DNA of 64,000 nt from Rummeliibacillus pycnus (GCF_002884495.1 NZ_KZ614145.1:3176423-3240422), one strand, 5' to 3'; counted from the stretch's first letter, positions 8,331 to 17,628 are shown. The notes: generated by a model not told the origin, from the letters alone. Program-made: numbers and translations.

Positions 8331-9599
8331 TTGGATCAATTGATCGAGAAAGCAATATTAGTTGGTGTAAATTTACGCAATGATTTGCACTTTGACTATT
8401 CAATCGAAGAACTAGGAAATTTGGCTGAAGCACTTAACGTTGAGGTAGTTGGTGTTGTAACCCAAAATTTAGAACGTATAAATCCTTCGCATTATGTTGG
8501 TACAGGTAAAATCGAAGAAATTAAAAATTTCTATAATGAAGCAGATGCAAACTTAGTCATATTTGACGATGAATTATCACCATCGCAAATTCGTAATTTG
8601 GAGCGAGATTTGGAATGCAAGGTGATAGATCGCACAATGCTTATTCTTGATATATTTGCTAGACGTGCAAAATCTAAAGAAGCACAAATGCAAGTAGAAT
8701 TAGCCCAATTACAATATATGTTACCTCGTTTAGTTGGTTTACGAGATTCTTTAAGTCGCCAAGGTGGTGGTACAGGTGGTGGATTTAAGAACCGTGGTGC
8801 AGGTGAAACAAAACTTGAACTTGATCGCAGGAAAATTGAAGAACAAATTGCTAAACTAAATAAAGAATTAGAAGTTGTGAAGGAACAACGTGAGACCCAA
8901 AGAAAACAGCGTCGTAAAAGTGAAATTCCAATTGTTTCAATTGTGGGATATACAAATGCCGGGAAATCTACCATTATGAATCAACTACTAAACAAAGTAA
9001 ATCAAGAAGAGCATAAGCAAGTTGTTGAAAAAAATATGCTATTTGCTACACTCGAAACTTCCGTAAGACAGATTAGCTTGCCTGATCATAAGAGCTTTTT
9101 ACTTACAGATACAGTTGGATTTGTAAGTAAACTTCCACACCATTTAGTAAAAGCATTCCGTTCTACATTAGAGGAAGCAAGAGATGCGGATTTACTTTTA
9201 CATGTTGTAGATGCTTCGAATGCAGAAAACCAATACATGATAGAAGTTACTAACAACACACTACAAGAAGTTGGAGTAGAAGATATTCCTACTATATGTG
9301 TATATAACAAAGCAGACTTAGCCAATCTAGCTTATCCTTATGTAAACAACAATCAAATTTGGATATCAGCAAAAGAAGGGGTAGGGCTTGATGAACTACT
9401 ACAATTAATACGTCAGCATATCTTCTCTGATTATGTAACATGTACATTCTGTATTCCTTATGATCGAGGGGATATCGTTTCTTATTTGAATGAATCTGCA
9501 CATATAATAGAAACAAGTTATGATGAAAACGGCACTATATTAAAGGTAGAAGTACACGAATCAACTGCACAAAAATATCAAATGTTTCAGGTTAATTAA
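8331..9599 (+). CDS. hflX: GTPase HflX
   Basis: 422 residues, normal for HflX, the ribosome-associated GTPase that splits stalled 70S ribosomes under stress. The N-terminal HflX domain includes NPSHYVGTGKIEE (residues 47-59), followed by a glycine-rich linker (SRQGGGTGGGFKNRGAGE), a coiled coil rich in K/E/R (about 160-195) and a G domain: P-loop GYTNAGKS, switch II DTVGF, and NKAD. Start is TTG 8331, chosen because AAGGAGG lies 7 bases upstream and the reading frame has no better start. It is flanked by terminators on both sides and so stands alone. Confidence 0.95.
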   Translation: MDQLIEKAILVGVNLRNDLHFDYSIEELGNLAEALNVEVVGVVTQNLERINPSHYVGTGKIEEIKNFYNEADANLVIFDDELSPSQIRNLERDLECKVIDRTMLILDIFARRAKSKEAQMQVELAQLQYMLPRLVGLRDSLSRQGGGTGGGFKNRGAGETKLELDRRKIEEQIAKLNKELEVVKEQRETQRKQRRKSEIPIVSIVGYTNAGKSTIMNQLLNKVNQEEHKQVVEKNMLFATLETSVRQISLPDHKSFLLTDTVGFVSKLPHHLVKAFRSTLEEARDADLLLHVVDASNAENQYMIEVTNNTLQEVGVEDIPTICVYNKADLANLAYPYVNNNQIWISAKEGVGLDELLQLIRQHIFSDYVTCTFCIPYDRGDIVSYLNESAHIIETSYDENGTILKVEVHESTAQKYQMFQVN

Positions 9600-9628
9600 G
9601 GGATGGCTTTTGTCATCTCTTTTTTTAC
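9599..9628 (+). terminator. hflX terminator
   Basis: Short stem GGGATG/CATCTC (G-U allowed) with a GCTTTTGT loop and seven Ts directly after the hflX stop codon. Confidence 0.65.
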
Positions 9629-9869
9629 TGCATTTTAGAAAAAATGCTATGTTACTATAGTGTAATAGGGGCTTAATCATAAAAATGAGATAAGTAATGT
9701 CTCCGATTAAAATGTATTTATGGAAAGTACAGTATATATGACCTGAAATTTCATCGGATAAAACATTGATCGACTTCTGATAATAATTTAATATTAAAAC
9801 ACTGTGATTTAGGGGATTAATTGTTTTAATAATCAAAAAATAAACAATTTTCTATATCAAAAAATTTTT
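9629..9869. other. AT-rich intergenic region with no identified feature
   Basis: I see no gene here. A 91-codon open frame on the minus strand across 9561-9836 lacks a ribosome site and has no recognisable composition, so I leave it out. The promoter for the next gene begins at 9870. Confidence 0.5.
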
Positions 9870-9898
9870 TTGACTTAGCACAAATGTGCGTGTATAAT
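9870..9898 (+). promoter_or_regulatory. Strong sigma-A promoter of dtpT with palindromic spacer
   Basis: -35 TTGACT at 9870-9875, exact 17-base spacer, -10 TATAAT at 9893-9898. The spacer contains GCACA-AA-TGTGC (9878-9889), a perfect small palindrome placed where a repressor could compete with RNA polymerase. A leader of about 85 bases follows. Confidence 0.8.
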
Positions 9899-9988
9899 GG
9901 ACAACATGCATCGCTAAATTACAAATTTATAAACTTTATAGTTTGAATTGTAAGACTATTTTTTATATTGAAAGAAGGAGAGTTTCTT

Positions 9989-11476
9989 ATGGCAACAAAA
10001 GAGGAAATCGTTAAGTCAGTTCCTCAAACAGGATTCTTCGGACATCCAAAGGGATTATTTAGCTTGTTCTTTACAGAATTTTGGGAACGTTTTTCATACT
10101 ATGGTATGAAAGCAATCCTATTATATTTTATGTACGATAAAGTAAAAAAAGGTGGTTTAGGATTAGATGAAACCACAGCAGCTTCAATTATGGCAATTTA
10201 TGGATCATTAGTATATATGTCAGGTATTATTGGTGGTTGGATTGCTGACCGTATTTTAGGTACTAGAAGAACAATCTTCTGGGGCGGTATATTAATTATG
10301 TTTGGTCATATCTGCTTAGCAGTTCCTGGTGGCTTAACATTCTTATTTGCTTCAATGGTATTTATTATTATTGGTACTGGATTATTAAAACCAAACGTAT
10401 CATCAGTTGTTGGTGATATTTACGCAGAGGGCGATAACCGCCGTGATGCAGGTTTTAATATTTTCTATATGGGTATTAACGCAGGTGCGTTTATCTCTCC
10501 ACTAGTTGTAGGTGCCGTCAAAGAACATTATAACTATCATGCAGGTTTTAGTATTGCAGCAATAGGTATGGCTATTGGATTATTCATGTATACTTTTAAC
10601 CAAAAAGAAAAATTGGGTATTGCAGGTGTAGAACCTAAAAATCCATTAAATGCAAAAGAACGTAGTAGCATTCTTAAAAAATTCATCGTAGCAGTTATTG
10701 TAGTAGCTGCATTAGTTATTCTTGCAACTGTAAGTGGTAACTTAACAATCGATGTAGTTGTTAACTTCTTCACAGTTATCGGTTTATTAGCTCCAATCTC
10801 AGTATTTATTTGGATGTTCACTAGTAAAAAAACAAAAAAAGAAGAGAAATCACATCTTCTTGCATATATCCCTTTATTTATTACGGGTACAATGTTCTGG
10901 ATTATCCAAGAACAAGGTTCAACTATTCTTGCAGCATATATAGATCAACGAACAGATTTAACAATGGGATCATTTGTAATTCCAGCTTCTTGGTTCCAGT
11001 CTTTAAACCCATTATTTATCATTACAATGGCGCCAATCTTCGCCTGGATATGGATTAAAATGGGGAATCGACAACCATCTACGCCAATCAAATTCTCATT
11101 GTCACTATTATTTGCCGGTTTATCATTCTTAATCATGATCATTCCAGCAATAACTTCAGGTGGTAAAGAGTTAATTAGCCCATGGTGGATTGTCATTTCA
11201 TTCTTCTTAGTAGTAATTGGTGAATTATTAATGTCACCAGTTGGTCTATCAGCAACTACTAAATTAGCGCCATCTGCATTCGCAGCTCAAACTATGTCAC
11301 TTTGGTTCTTAACAAGTACTGCTGCACAAGCATTAAATGCACAATTTGCAAAACTATTCGCCAAAATTTCAGAAGTTCAATATTTTGGTTATCTTGGTGG
11401 AGCTTCTATAGTATTATTCTTATTCATGTTAATGCTAAGCCCTTGGATTTCTAAAAAAATGGGTAGTATTCGATAA
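9989..11476 (+). CDS. dtpT: Proton-dependent di/tripeptide transporter DtpT (POT/PTR2 family)
   Basis: About 495 residues with some 14 hydrophobic segments, the bacterial POT size. Conserved motifs are visible: ERFSYYGMKAILLYFMYD near residue 30 (the ExxERFxYYG proton-coupling motif) and the PTR2 signature FNIFYMGINAGAFISPL near residue 160. It imports di- and tripeptides with protons. I set the start at ATG 9989 (MATKEEIV), because the upstream in-frame TTG at 9968 would place AAGAAGGAG, an obvious ribosome site, inside the gene. It has its own promoter and terminator. B. subtilis YclF is the likely counterpart. Confidence 0.92.
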   Translation: MATKEEIVKSVPQTGFFGHPKGLFSLFFTEFWERFSYYGMKAILLYFMYDKVKKGGLGLDETTAASIMAIYGSLVYMSGIIGGWIADRILGTRRTIFWGGILIMFGHICLAVPGGLTFLFASMVFIIIGTGLLKPNVSSVVGDIYAEGDNRRDAGFNIFYMGINAGAFISPLVVGAVKEHYNYHAGFSIAAIGMAIGLFMYTFNQKEKLGIAGVEPKNPLNAKERSSILKKFIVAVIVVAALVILATVSGNLTIDVVVNFFTVIGLLAPISVFIWMFTSKKTKKEEKSHLLAYIPLFITGTMFWIIQEQGSTILAAYIDQRTDLTMGSFVIPASWFQSLNPLFIITMAPIFAWIWIKMGNRQPSTPIKFSLSLLFAGLSFLIMIIPAITSGGKELISPWWIVISFFLVVIGELLMSPVGLSATTKLAPSAFAAQTMSLWFLTSTAAQALNAQFAKLFAKISEVQYFGYLGGASIVLFLFMLMLSPWISKKMGSIR

Positions 11477-11489
11477 AAATAATTTATTA

Positions 11490-11538
11490 AAAGGCTTGTC
11501 CTAAATTGGTGTTACCAATTTTAGGACAAGTCTTTTTT
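11490..11538 (+). terminator. dtpT terminator
   Basis: AAGGCTTGTCCTAAATTGGT and its near-complement around a short loop, followed by CTTTTTTTA. One of several related terminators in the window built on a TGTCC/GGACA core. Confidence 0.88.
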
Positions 11539-11701
11539 TATGCTCAACCCTTCATTCCAATAATCCTGCTAGAAACTTGCAGCTGTAGCGAAAGAGATTA
11601 TATATTAGATTGTTTAATAGAGGCTATATAAAAATCTTTTTAAATAATAATGATAAAGAACAGAATATGAGTACTTTAGGGTATTGTCGTTCGTCACTTA
11701 T

Positions 11702-11790
11702 TTGATAATCATTTTCATTTAGATGTTGAAAATGATTATCAATATGATATACTAATTACCGTGAGCTAATTGATAATGAATTTCATTTTC
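11702..11790 (+). promoter_or_regulatory. Fur-box cluster and promoter of the yclNOPQ iron operon
   Basis: A perfect 16-bp inverted repeat, TTGATAATCATTTTCA at 11702-11717 and its complement at 11727-11742, each arm matching the GATAATGATwATCATTATC Fur consensus. A third Fur-like site, TGATAATGAATTTCATTTTC, is at 11771-11790. The second arm overlaps a -35 TTGAAA (11727) with -10 TATACT (11749) at a 16-base spacing. Iron-loaded Fur would cover the promoter. Confidence 0.85.
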
Positions 11791-11830
11791 ATAAATTGAA
11801 CTCACAAAATGGAAAAAGTCGGGGATTGTG

Positions 11831-12781
11831 ATGAAGAAACGATATTTATTTTTAGCACTAGTTATTTTAGCAATTTTATCCCTTTTTGTAGGGGTAACGA
11901 GCATCTCTCCAATGGATCTATTAACGATTCATTCAGAGAAAACTCAAATTTTCCTTATTAGTCGTGTACCTAGGTTAATGGCAATTATATTAGCAGGTTT
12001 TGGGATGAGTATTGCGGGTTTGATTATGCAAAGTTTAAGTCGCAATAAATTCGTGTCGCCTACAACGGCTGGAACATTAGATGCCACCCGTTTAGGGATT
12101 CTCGTATCGATGTTGTTATTCGCGAATGCTTCGATGTTGGAAAAAATGGCGGTTTCCTTTGTATTTGCATTAGCCGGCACAATATTATTTATGCAAATTT
12201 TGAACCGTATAAAATTTAAAGATGCGATATTCATTCCACTTGTTGGGTTAATGTTTGGTAATATTTTATCCTCCATTACCACTTTCTTTGCATATAAGTC
12301 GAACGTAATCCAGAATATTTCTACTTGGTTGCAAGGAGATTTTTCAATGATTATGAAAGGGCGTTATGAACTTCTTTATATTAGTGTACCCGTACTAATT
12401 GTCGCTTATCTATATGCTAATCGTTTTACGGTTGCAGGTATGGGGGAAGATTTTGCAAAGAACTTAGGGCTAGCTTATAAGCGTATTGTAAACTTCGGTT
12501 TAATCCTCGTGGCTTTAATAACAACTACAGTGGTGTTAACAGTAGGTATGATTCCTTTCTTAGGATTAATCATCCCAAATATTATTTCTATTTTTAAAGG
12601 TGATCACTTACAAAAAACTTTACCGCATACCGCTATGCTAGGAGCTATCTTCTTGTTAATATGTGATATTTTAGGACGATTGCTAATATATCCATATGAG
12701 ATTTCAATCAGTTTAATGGTAGGCGTCATCGGTAGTGCAGTCTTCCTATTCTTATTGTTTAGGGGGAAAGCTTATGCGTAA
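11831..12781 (+). CDS. yclN: Petrobactin/catecholate ABC permease YclN (FecCD family)
   Basis: About 316 residues of the FecCD/BtuC permease family with roughly nine or more membrane segments; SRVPRLMAIILAGFGMSIAGLIMQSLSRN at 37-65 is the family N-terminal signature, and GMIPFLGLIIPNI near residue 240 is the region that contacts the ATPase. Order and sequence character match YclN of B. subtilis yclNOPQ, which imports petrobactin and its 3,4-dihydroxybenzoate precursor. The start is ATG 11831 or the adjacent GTG 11828; GGGGATT precedes both. First gene of a tight operon, behind a Fur-box cluster. Substrate specificity rests on synteny. Confidence 0.88.
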   Translation: MKKRYLFLALVILAILSLFVGVTSISPMDLLTIHSEKTQIFLISRVPRLMAIILAGFGMSIAGLIMQSLSRNKFVSPTTAGTLDATRLGILVSMLLFANASMLEKMAVSFVFALAGTILFMQILNRIKFKDAIFIPLVGLMFGNILSSITTFFAYKSNVIQNISTWLQGDFSMIMKGRYELLYISVPVLIVAYLYANRFTVAGMGEDFAKNLGLAYKRIVNFGLILVALITTTVVLTVGMIPFLGLIIPNIISIFKGDHLQKTLPHTAMLGAIFLLICDILGRLLIYPYEISISLMVGVIGSAVFLFLLFRGKAYA

Positions 12782-13724
12782 TAGCTTAAAGATGTTAATA
12801 CTAGCAATTCTCGTTGTGATATTCGCATGCTTATATTTGTTTCAAGGGTTAAATGGTAATTATGATTACATATTACCTCGTCGTGTGATTAAAGTAATCG
12901 CGATGGCAATAACAGGTGTTGCGATTGCCTATTCAACAGTTACTTTTCAAACCATCACACATAATCGAATTTTGACACCAAGCATTATGGGATTAGATTC
13001 CTTATATTTGTTACTACAAACAGTGATTATTTTCACCCTTGGATCAAGTCATATAGCCATTATGAATGCACAGGTTAATTTCTTTCTATCCGTTCTGGTA
13101 ATGATTAGCTTTGCATTAATACTTTATCAATTCTTATTTCGTTCAGGTAAACGTCCTATCTACTTTTTACTTTTAGTAGGGATTATTGTTGGGACACTTT
13201 TAGGAAGTTTGACGACTTTTATGCAAGTATTGATTGATCCAAATGAATTTGCTCGAGTACAGGATAAAATGTTTGCAAGTTTTAATAATGTTAATGGTGA
13301 TTTAGTATGGCTTGCATTAGTAGTTGTCGTTCTTGTTATGATGTTTGGATGGCGTATGGTACATGAATTAGATGTCTTATTACTTGGTCGTGATCATGCA
13401 ATTAACTTAGGTGTACCATACGATAGGGTAGTAAAACATATGCTGATTATTTCATCCATGTTAATCTCCGTTTCAACAGCATTGGTTGGACCGATTACCT
13501 TCTTTGGACTAATCGTAGCCAATCTATCTTATCAATTTTTCAAAACATACAAACATTCTGTGTTGATTGTGGGTGCTGCTCTTTTAAGTTTAGTTGCACT
13601 ATTTGGCGGTCAATGGATTGTTGAAAGAGTATTTACGTTCTCAACTACATTAAGTGTCATTATCAATTTTATCGGTGGTATTTACTTTATTTACTTATTA
13701 TTAAGGGAGAGTCGATCTGCATGA
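12774..13724 (+). CDS. yclO: Petrobactin/catecholate ABC permease YclO (FecCD family)
   Basis: 316 residues, the second permease half of the iron-siderophore importer. RRVIKVIAMAITGVAIAYSTVTFQTITHNRILTPSIMGLDSLY (about residues 38-80) corresponds to the FecCD core, and GPITFFGLIVANLSY near residue 240 to the ATPase-contact loop. I start it at ATG 12774 because AGGGGG lies 6 bases upstream, although the frame is open to 12735; this gives an 8-base overlap with yclN, indicating translational coupling. It ends by overlapping the ATPase gene by 4 bases (ATGA). With YclN it forms the heterodimeric membrane channel. Confidence 0.88.
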   Translation: MRNSLKMLILAILVVIFACLYLFQGLNGNYDYILPRRVIKVIAMAITGVAIAYSTVTFQTITHNRILTPSIMGLDSLYLLLQTVIIFTLGSSHIAIMNAQVNFFLSVLVMISFALILYQFLFRSGKRPIYFLLLVGIIVGTLLGSLTTFMQVLIDPNEFARVQDKMFASFNNVNGDLVWLALVVVVLVMMFGWRMVHELDVLLLGRDHAINLGVPYDRVVKHMLIISSMLISVSTALVGPITFFGLIVANLSYQFFKTYKHSVLIVGAALLSLVALFGGQWIVERVFTFSTTLSVIINFIGGIYFIYLLLRESRSA

Positions 13725-14482
13725 TCCAAGTAAAAGAAATAACCAAATTCTTTGGGAAAAAAGTCGTCGTTGATAAAGTAAGCGTTGACATAACACGTGG
13801 AAAAATAACTTCTTTTATTGGCCCAAATGGAGCGGGTAAATCGACATTATTATCGATGGTTAGCCGATTACTGGATGCAGATACTGGTGAAGTGTTGCTT
13901 GATAACGCAGATGTAAAGAATTTAAAATCAAATGATTTTGCAAAACGAGTATCCATTTTAAAACAGTCTAACTTTATGAATGTTCGCTTAACAATTCGTG
14001 AGCTTGTTTCTTTCGGAAGATTTCCATATTCACATGGGCATCTAAATGAGGAAGATCACAAGAAAGTTGACGAAGCAATTCACTATATGAATCTAGAAGA
14101 TATTCAACATGATTATTTAGACGAGCTATCGGGTGGTCAACGTCAAAGAGCATTTATTGCAATGGTGATTGCTCAAGATACCGAATATATTCTGTTGGAT
14201 GAACCATTAAATAACTTAGACATGAAGCATTCCGTACAGATTATGAAAATCTTACGAAAGCTTGTAGATGAATTAGATAAGACAGTAGTAATTGTTTTAC
14301 ATGATATAAATTTTGCATCTGTTTATTCAGATTATATTGTTGCTTTAAAAGACGGTAAAGTCGTAAAAGATGGCCCGACAGATGAGATTATTAACTCGGA
14401 ATCATTAAAAGAAATTTATGATATGGACATTCCTATTCAAGAAATGAATAGCTGCCGTATTTGCGTATATTTCAATTCATAA
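13721..14482 (+). CDS. yclP: Iron-siderophore ABC transporter ATPase YclP
   Basis: 253 residues, typical of siderophore-type ABC ATPases. Walker A GPNGAGKST near residue 35, Q-loop KQSNF near 84, signature LSGGQRQRAFIAM near 138, Walker B YILLDEP near 158, and the H-loop VLHDINFA near 192. It powers import through YclN/YclO. The ATG overlaps the yclO stop (ATGA). The order permease-permease-ATPase-binding protein matches B. subtilis yclNOPQ. Confidence 0.93.
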   Translation: MIQVKEITKFFGKKVVVDKVSVDITRGKITSFIGPNGAGKSTLLSMVSRLLDADTGEVLLDNADVKNLKSNDFAKRVSILKQSNFMNVRLTIRELVSFGRFPYSHGHLNEEDHKKVDEAIHYMNLEDIQHDYLDELSGGQRQRAFIAMVIAQDTEYILLDEPLNNLDMKHSVQIMKILRKLVDELDKTVVIVLHDINFASVYSDYIVALKDGKVVKDGPTDEIINSESLKEIYDMDIPIQEMNSCRICVYFNS

Positions 14483-14498
14483 TAAAGGAGATCAAACA

Positions 14499-15479
14499 AT
14501 GAAAAAATGGTCATTATTATCATTAGTATTTGCTTTGCTTCTTGCGCTAGGAGCATGTGGTTCTAAAGATACAAGTAAAGAAAATTCAAATTCTGGCTCG
14601 AAAGAAGATACTATTACAGTAACCAATGACTTTGGTATTCAAAATGAGGATGGCTCATCTGATGCTGTAAAAGATGAAGTTAAAGTTCCGAAAAATCCAA
14701 AAAAAGTCGTCGTATTTGATATGGGTTTCTTAGATACACTTGATACACTAGGTGTTAAAGTGACAGGTGTTCCTCAAGATTCAATTCCAAAATATCTAAA
14801 AAAATATGATAGCACGGATTACGAAAATGTTGGTTCATTAAAAGAACCTGATTTAGAAAAACTTGCAACCATTCAACCAGATGTTATTTTTATCTCAGGT
14901 CGTCAAGCAAGTCTTTATGAAGAATTAAGTAAAATTGCTCCAACAGTTTATGTAGGATTAGATACATCAAACTATATGGATTCATTTAAAAAGAATACAG
15001 AATTAGCTGGACAAATTTTCGGTAAAGAAGATCAAGTAAAAGATGAATTGGCAAAAGTTGATGAAACAATCGCAAAAGTACAATCTGAAACGAAAAATTT
15101 AGATAAAAAGGCTTTAATCATCTTAGGTTCTGAAGGGAAAATCAGTGCTTACGGCCCTGCATCTCGCTTTGGCGTAATTCACGATGTATTTGGTTTTAAA
15201 CCAGTTGATAAAAACATCGAAGTTTCAACACATGGTCAAAATGTTTCGTATGAATATGTATTAGAAAAAAATCCAGATATTATCTTTGTAGTAGACCGAG
15301 ATGCAGTAGTAACACAAGGTGCATCTGCGAAAAAAGATATTGAAAACGATATTGTAAAGAAAACAACTGCTTATAAAGATGGTAAAATGATCTATCTTAA
15401 CCCAGAAGTTTGGTATTTATCTGGTGGCGGATTACAATCTGTAACTGAAATGGTGAAAGAAGTAGAAGCAGCCTTATAA
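14499..15479 (+). CDS. yclQ: Petrobactin-binding lipoprotein YclQ
   Basis: 326 residues. A lipoprotein signal peptide with lipobox LGAC puts the acylated cysteine at residue 20, anchoring the protein on the outer face of the membrane. The rest is a TroA/FepB-type (PBP2_8) siderophore-binding fold, with NPKKVVVFDMGFLDTLDTLGVKVTGVP and PDVIFISGRQ typical of the two lobes. It captures the ferric siderophore and delivers it to YclN/O. AAAGGAG lies before the ATG, 16 bases after yclP. Last gene of the Fur-controlled operon, ending at a hairpin terminator. Binding of petrobactin is by homology. Confidence 0.9.
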   Translation: MKKWSLLSLVFALLLALGACGSKDTSKENSNSGSKEDTITVTNDFGIQNEDGSSDAVKDEVKVPKNPKKVVVFDMGFLDTLDTLGVKVTGVPQDSIPKYLKKYDSTDYENVGSLKEPDLEKLATIQPDVIFISGRQASLYEELSKIAPTVYVGLDTSNYMDSFKKNTELAGQIFGKEDQVKDELAKVDETIAKVQSETKNLDKKALIILGSEGKISAYGPASRFGVIHDVFGFKPVDKNIEVSTHGQNVSYEYVLEKNPDIIFVVDRDAVVTQGASAKKDIENDIVKKTTAYKDGKMIYLNPEVWYLSGGGLQSVTEMVKEVEAAL

Positions 15480-15496
15480 ACTTGATTAAACATAAA

Positions 15497-15530
15497 CACC
15501 TAGCAAATTTTTGCTAGGTGTTTTATTTGT
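15497..15530 (+). terminator. Terminator of the yclNOPQ operon
   Basis: Stem ACACCTAGCAA / TTGCTAGGTGT with a short T-rich loop and a following TTTATTT. Confidence 0.85.
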
Positions 15531-15625
15531 GGATAAAATGAGCTGAGTATTTTTTTGTGCTATTCCATAGAATAATAAAAAGGTATAGTTATAAGAAAAG
15601 AATATTTCGTAAAAGGAGGATTTTA

Positions 15626-16219
15626 ATGACGAAATTTTTCTACTTCTTAGCAATTGTAACTGCTGTTATCTTTTTTATATTAGATTTCAGTTTAAATAGC
15701 ACCTGGGTAACTAGTCTAGATATAAAGGCTTCAACTCTTTTGAAAGGTAATTCTTTCATTGAATTTTTCCATTACTTTGGAGAAACAAAGTTTATTTTAA
15801 TTGTAGCTGTTTGCCTATTAGTTTGGTTGTGGATCCGAAACCACAATTACCGTGGTATGATGTTTGCACTTTTAACGATTGCAGGAGGAAATGTGTTCAA
15901 TCAGATATTGAAGGAATGGATTCGTAGACCAAGACCAGTTATACCACATCAATTAAGCAGTTTTAGTTTTCCTTCTGGTCATGCAATGGTTGGGATTCTT
16001 TATCTATTTACCATTACTTTCTTAGTAACTGAACATTCATCGTCCAAAACAATGAAACTATTCGCATGGCTATTTGCAACAATAATGACTGCTTTAATAG
16101 GCTTATCTCGGATTGCCGGGAGTCATCATTTTGCATCAGATGTTATTGCGGGATGGTCAATTGGCTACACATGGTTTATCTTGTGTGTTATTTGGTATAA
16201 ACATCGAAAAAAACTGTAG
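15626..16219 (+). CDS. PAP2-family membrane phosphatase
   Basis: 197 residues from ATG 15626, chosen because AAAAGGAGG lies 7 bases upstream; the frame is open further 5' without a ribosome site. The full PAP2 catalytic triad of motifs is present: K-EWIRRPRP (KX6RP type), PSGHAMVG, and SRIAGSHHFASD (SRX5HX3D). Five or six membrane segments with a periplasm-facing active site are expected. Relatives dephosphorylate undecaprenyl pyrophosphate (BcrC type), phosphatidylglycerophosphate or phosphatidic acid. Nothing nearby decides among these. It converges on the MFS gene, sharing a bidirectional terminator. Confidence 0.88.
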   Translation: MTKFFYFLAIVTAVIFFILDFSLNSTWVTSLDIKASTLLKGNSFIEFFHYFGETKFILIVAVCLLVWLWIRNHNYRGMMFALLTIAGGNVFNQILKEWIRRPRPVIPHQLSSFSFPSGHAMVGILYLFTITFLVTEHSSSKTMKLFAWLFATIMTALIGLSRIAGSHHFASDVIAGWSIGYTWFILCVIWYKHRKKL

Positions 16220-16246
16220 AGTTACAAGAACGAAAGGCATAAGAAA

Positions 16247-16276
16247 AGGCGCTGATCAATGATCAGTGCCTTTTTC
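16247..16276. terminator. Bidirectional terminator between the PAP2 and MFS genes
   Basis: GGCGCTGATCA / TGATCAGTGCC stem flanked by AAAA on the left and TTTTTC on the right, so it can end transcripts from both converging genes. Confidence 0.88.
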
Positions 16277-17480
16277 ATGCTTGTGTTAAAACATTTTTCG
16301 ATGTGATCTTATGAATAATAGATGTTAAAATGACTGCTATTAAAAGGAAGATTAAGATAATACTAATTACACCAATCCAACCAAAGTTAGACCAGAATAT
16401 ACCACCTGTAGTACCACCAATACTTGATCCTACATAATAGAAGAATAAGTATAGGGAAGAGGCTTGAGCTTTATCGTGAGTTGCTCGTCTGCCAACCCAA
16501 CCACTAGCAATTGCATGTCCGCCAAAGAATCCAAAGGTGAATATAGCGATACCGAGAATCTTAATAAATAGAATGCCAACTAAAGAAAGAAGTGCACCAC
16601 CAATCATTAAGCCAATTCCGCTTAATAATATTTTATATCTACCATGATGATCGGCAAGTCCCCCCATCCATGCAGAACTAAATGTTCCGACTAAATAGAT
16701 TAAGAAAATCCAACCAACAATAGTTTGGCTTAATGAATAAGGAGGTTCTAATAATTGAAATCCAATATAGTTATACATCGTTACAAAAGAACCCATAAGT
16801 AAAAAACCCATTCCAAACAGACTCAGTAATGCAGGGTCTTTAAGATGCATTAGTAAAGATTTGAATAGGGGCTTAAATGCCAGTTTTTCAGGAGTAAAAT
16901 GCTTTGATGAGGGGAGTAAAAAGTAAAAAGCAATCGCAACAAGTAAACTAATGATACCGATTGTCATCATACCAATTCGCCAGTTGAAGAAATCACTAAC
17001 GGTTCCCATAATAATTCGTCCAGCAAGCCCACCAATAGAGTTTCCGCTAATATAAAGTCCCATTGCAGCACCTAAACTAGCAGGATCAATCTCTTCGCCT
17101 AGATAAGCCATTGCAATTGCAGGAAGTCCTGCAAAGACAATTCCCTGTATGATCCTTAAAATGAGTAACATATGATAATTGGGGGCGAAGGCTATCAATA
17201 GCGTTAAAATTGCAACAGCTATCATTGAAAATGTCATAATTGATTTACGACCCCAAGCTTCAGATAGGGATCCAATAATTAACATACTAATAGCTAAGGA
17301 AGCAGTTGTTAAAGACAAGGATAGGGAAGCTGTGGTAGGTGAAATATGAAAAACCTTGGATAATGTTGGTAACACGGGTTGGGTCATATATAAATTCGCA
17401 AATGTACTAAAAGCCCCCGCAAATAATGCCAGGTTTGCTTTGCGAAAATCCATCGTTCCTTTTTTAATATAATCATCCAT
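16275..17480 (-). CDS. yybF: MFS transporter of the YybF/YnfM type
   Basis: 401 residues with 12 predicted membrane segments. Major-facilitator motif A appears as GSLSEAWGRKSIM near residue 70, and LRIIQGIVFAGLPAIAMAYLGEE near 110-130 is characteristic of the YnfM/YybF subgroup, which is annotated as drug or arabinose-polymer efflux but has no settled substrate. The gene diverges from a LysR regulator, exactly as yybF diverges from yybE in B. subtilis. The ATG at 17480 has GGAGTGA some 11 bases upstream. Confident for family and pair; cargo unknown. Confidence 0.85.
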   Translation of the reverse strand: MDDYIKKGTMDFRKANLALFAGAFSTFANLYMTQPVLPTLSKVFHISPTTASLSLSLTTASLAISMLIIGSLSEAWGRKSIMTFSMIAVAILTLLIAFAPNYHMLLILRIIQGIVFAGLPAIAMAYLGEEIDPASLGAAMGLYISGNSIGGLAGRIIMGTVSDFFNWRIGMMTIGIISLLVAIAFYFLLPSSKHFTPEKLAFKPLFKSLLMHLKDPALLSLFGMGFLLMGSFVTMYNYIGFQLLEPPYSLSQTIVGWIFLIYLVGTFSSAWMGGLADHHGRYKILLSGIGLMIGGALLSLVGILFIKILGIAIFTFGFFGGHAIASGWVGRRATHDKAQASSLYLFFYYVGSSIGGTTGGIFWSNFGWIGVISIILIFLLIAVILTSIIHKITSKNVLTQA

Positions 17481-17628
17481 TTCTAAATATCACTCCATAA
17501 TATAATGGCAAATTAGGAAACTGAATTGTCATTTTTTTTGTTACGGTTTATTATAGATTCATTCTATTGATAATTACAATTTATTATTTTTATTAATTTG
17601 ATTCGATTTGGTTATTAGGAGGCATAGC

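Noticed and set aside
8531-8974. 147-codon minus-strand frame inside hflX
   Set aside because: It lies wholly within a well-supported gene in the opposite strand and has serine/phenylalanine-rich shadow composition.
9561-9836. 91-codon minus-strand open frame between hflX and dtpT
   Set aside because: It has no ribosome site, overlaps the hflX end and terminator, and its translation shows no recognisable pattern. AT-rich DNA yields such frames by chance.
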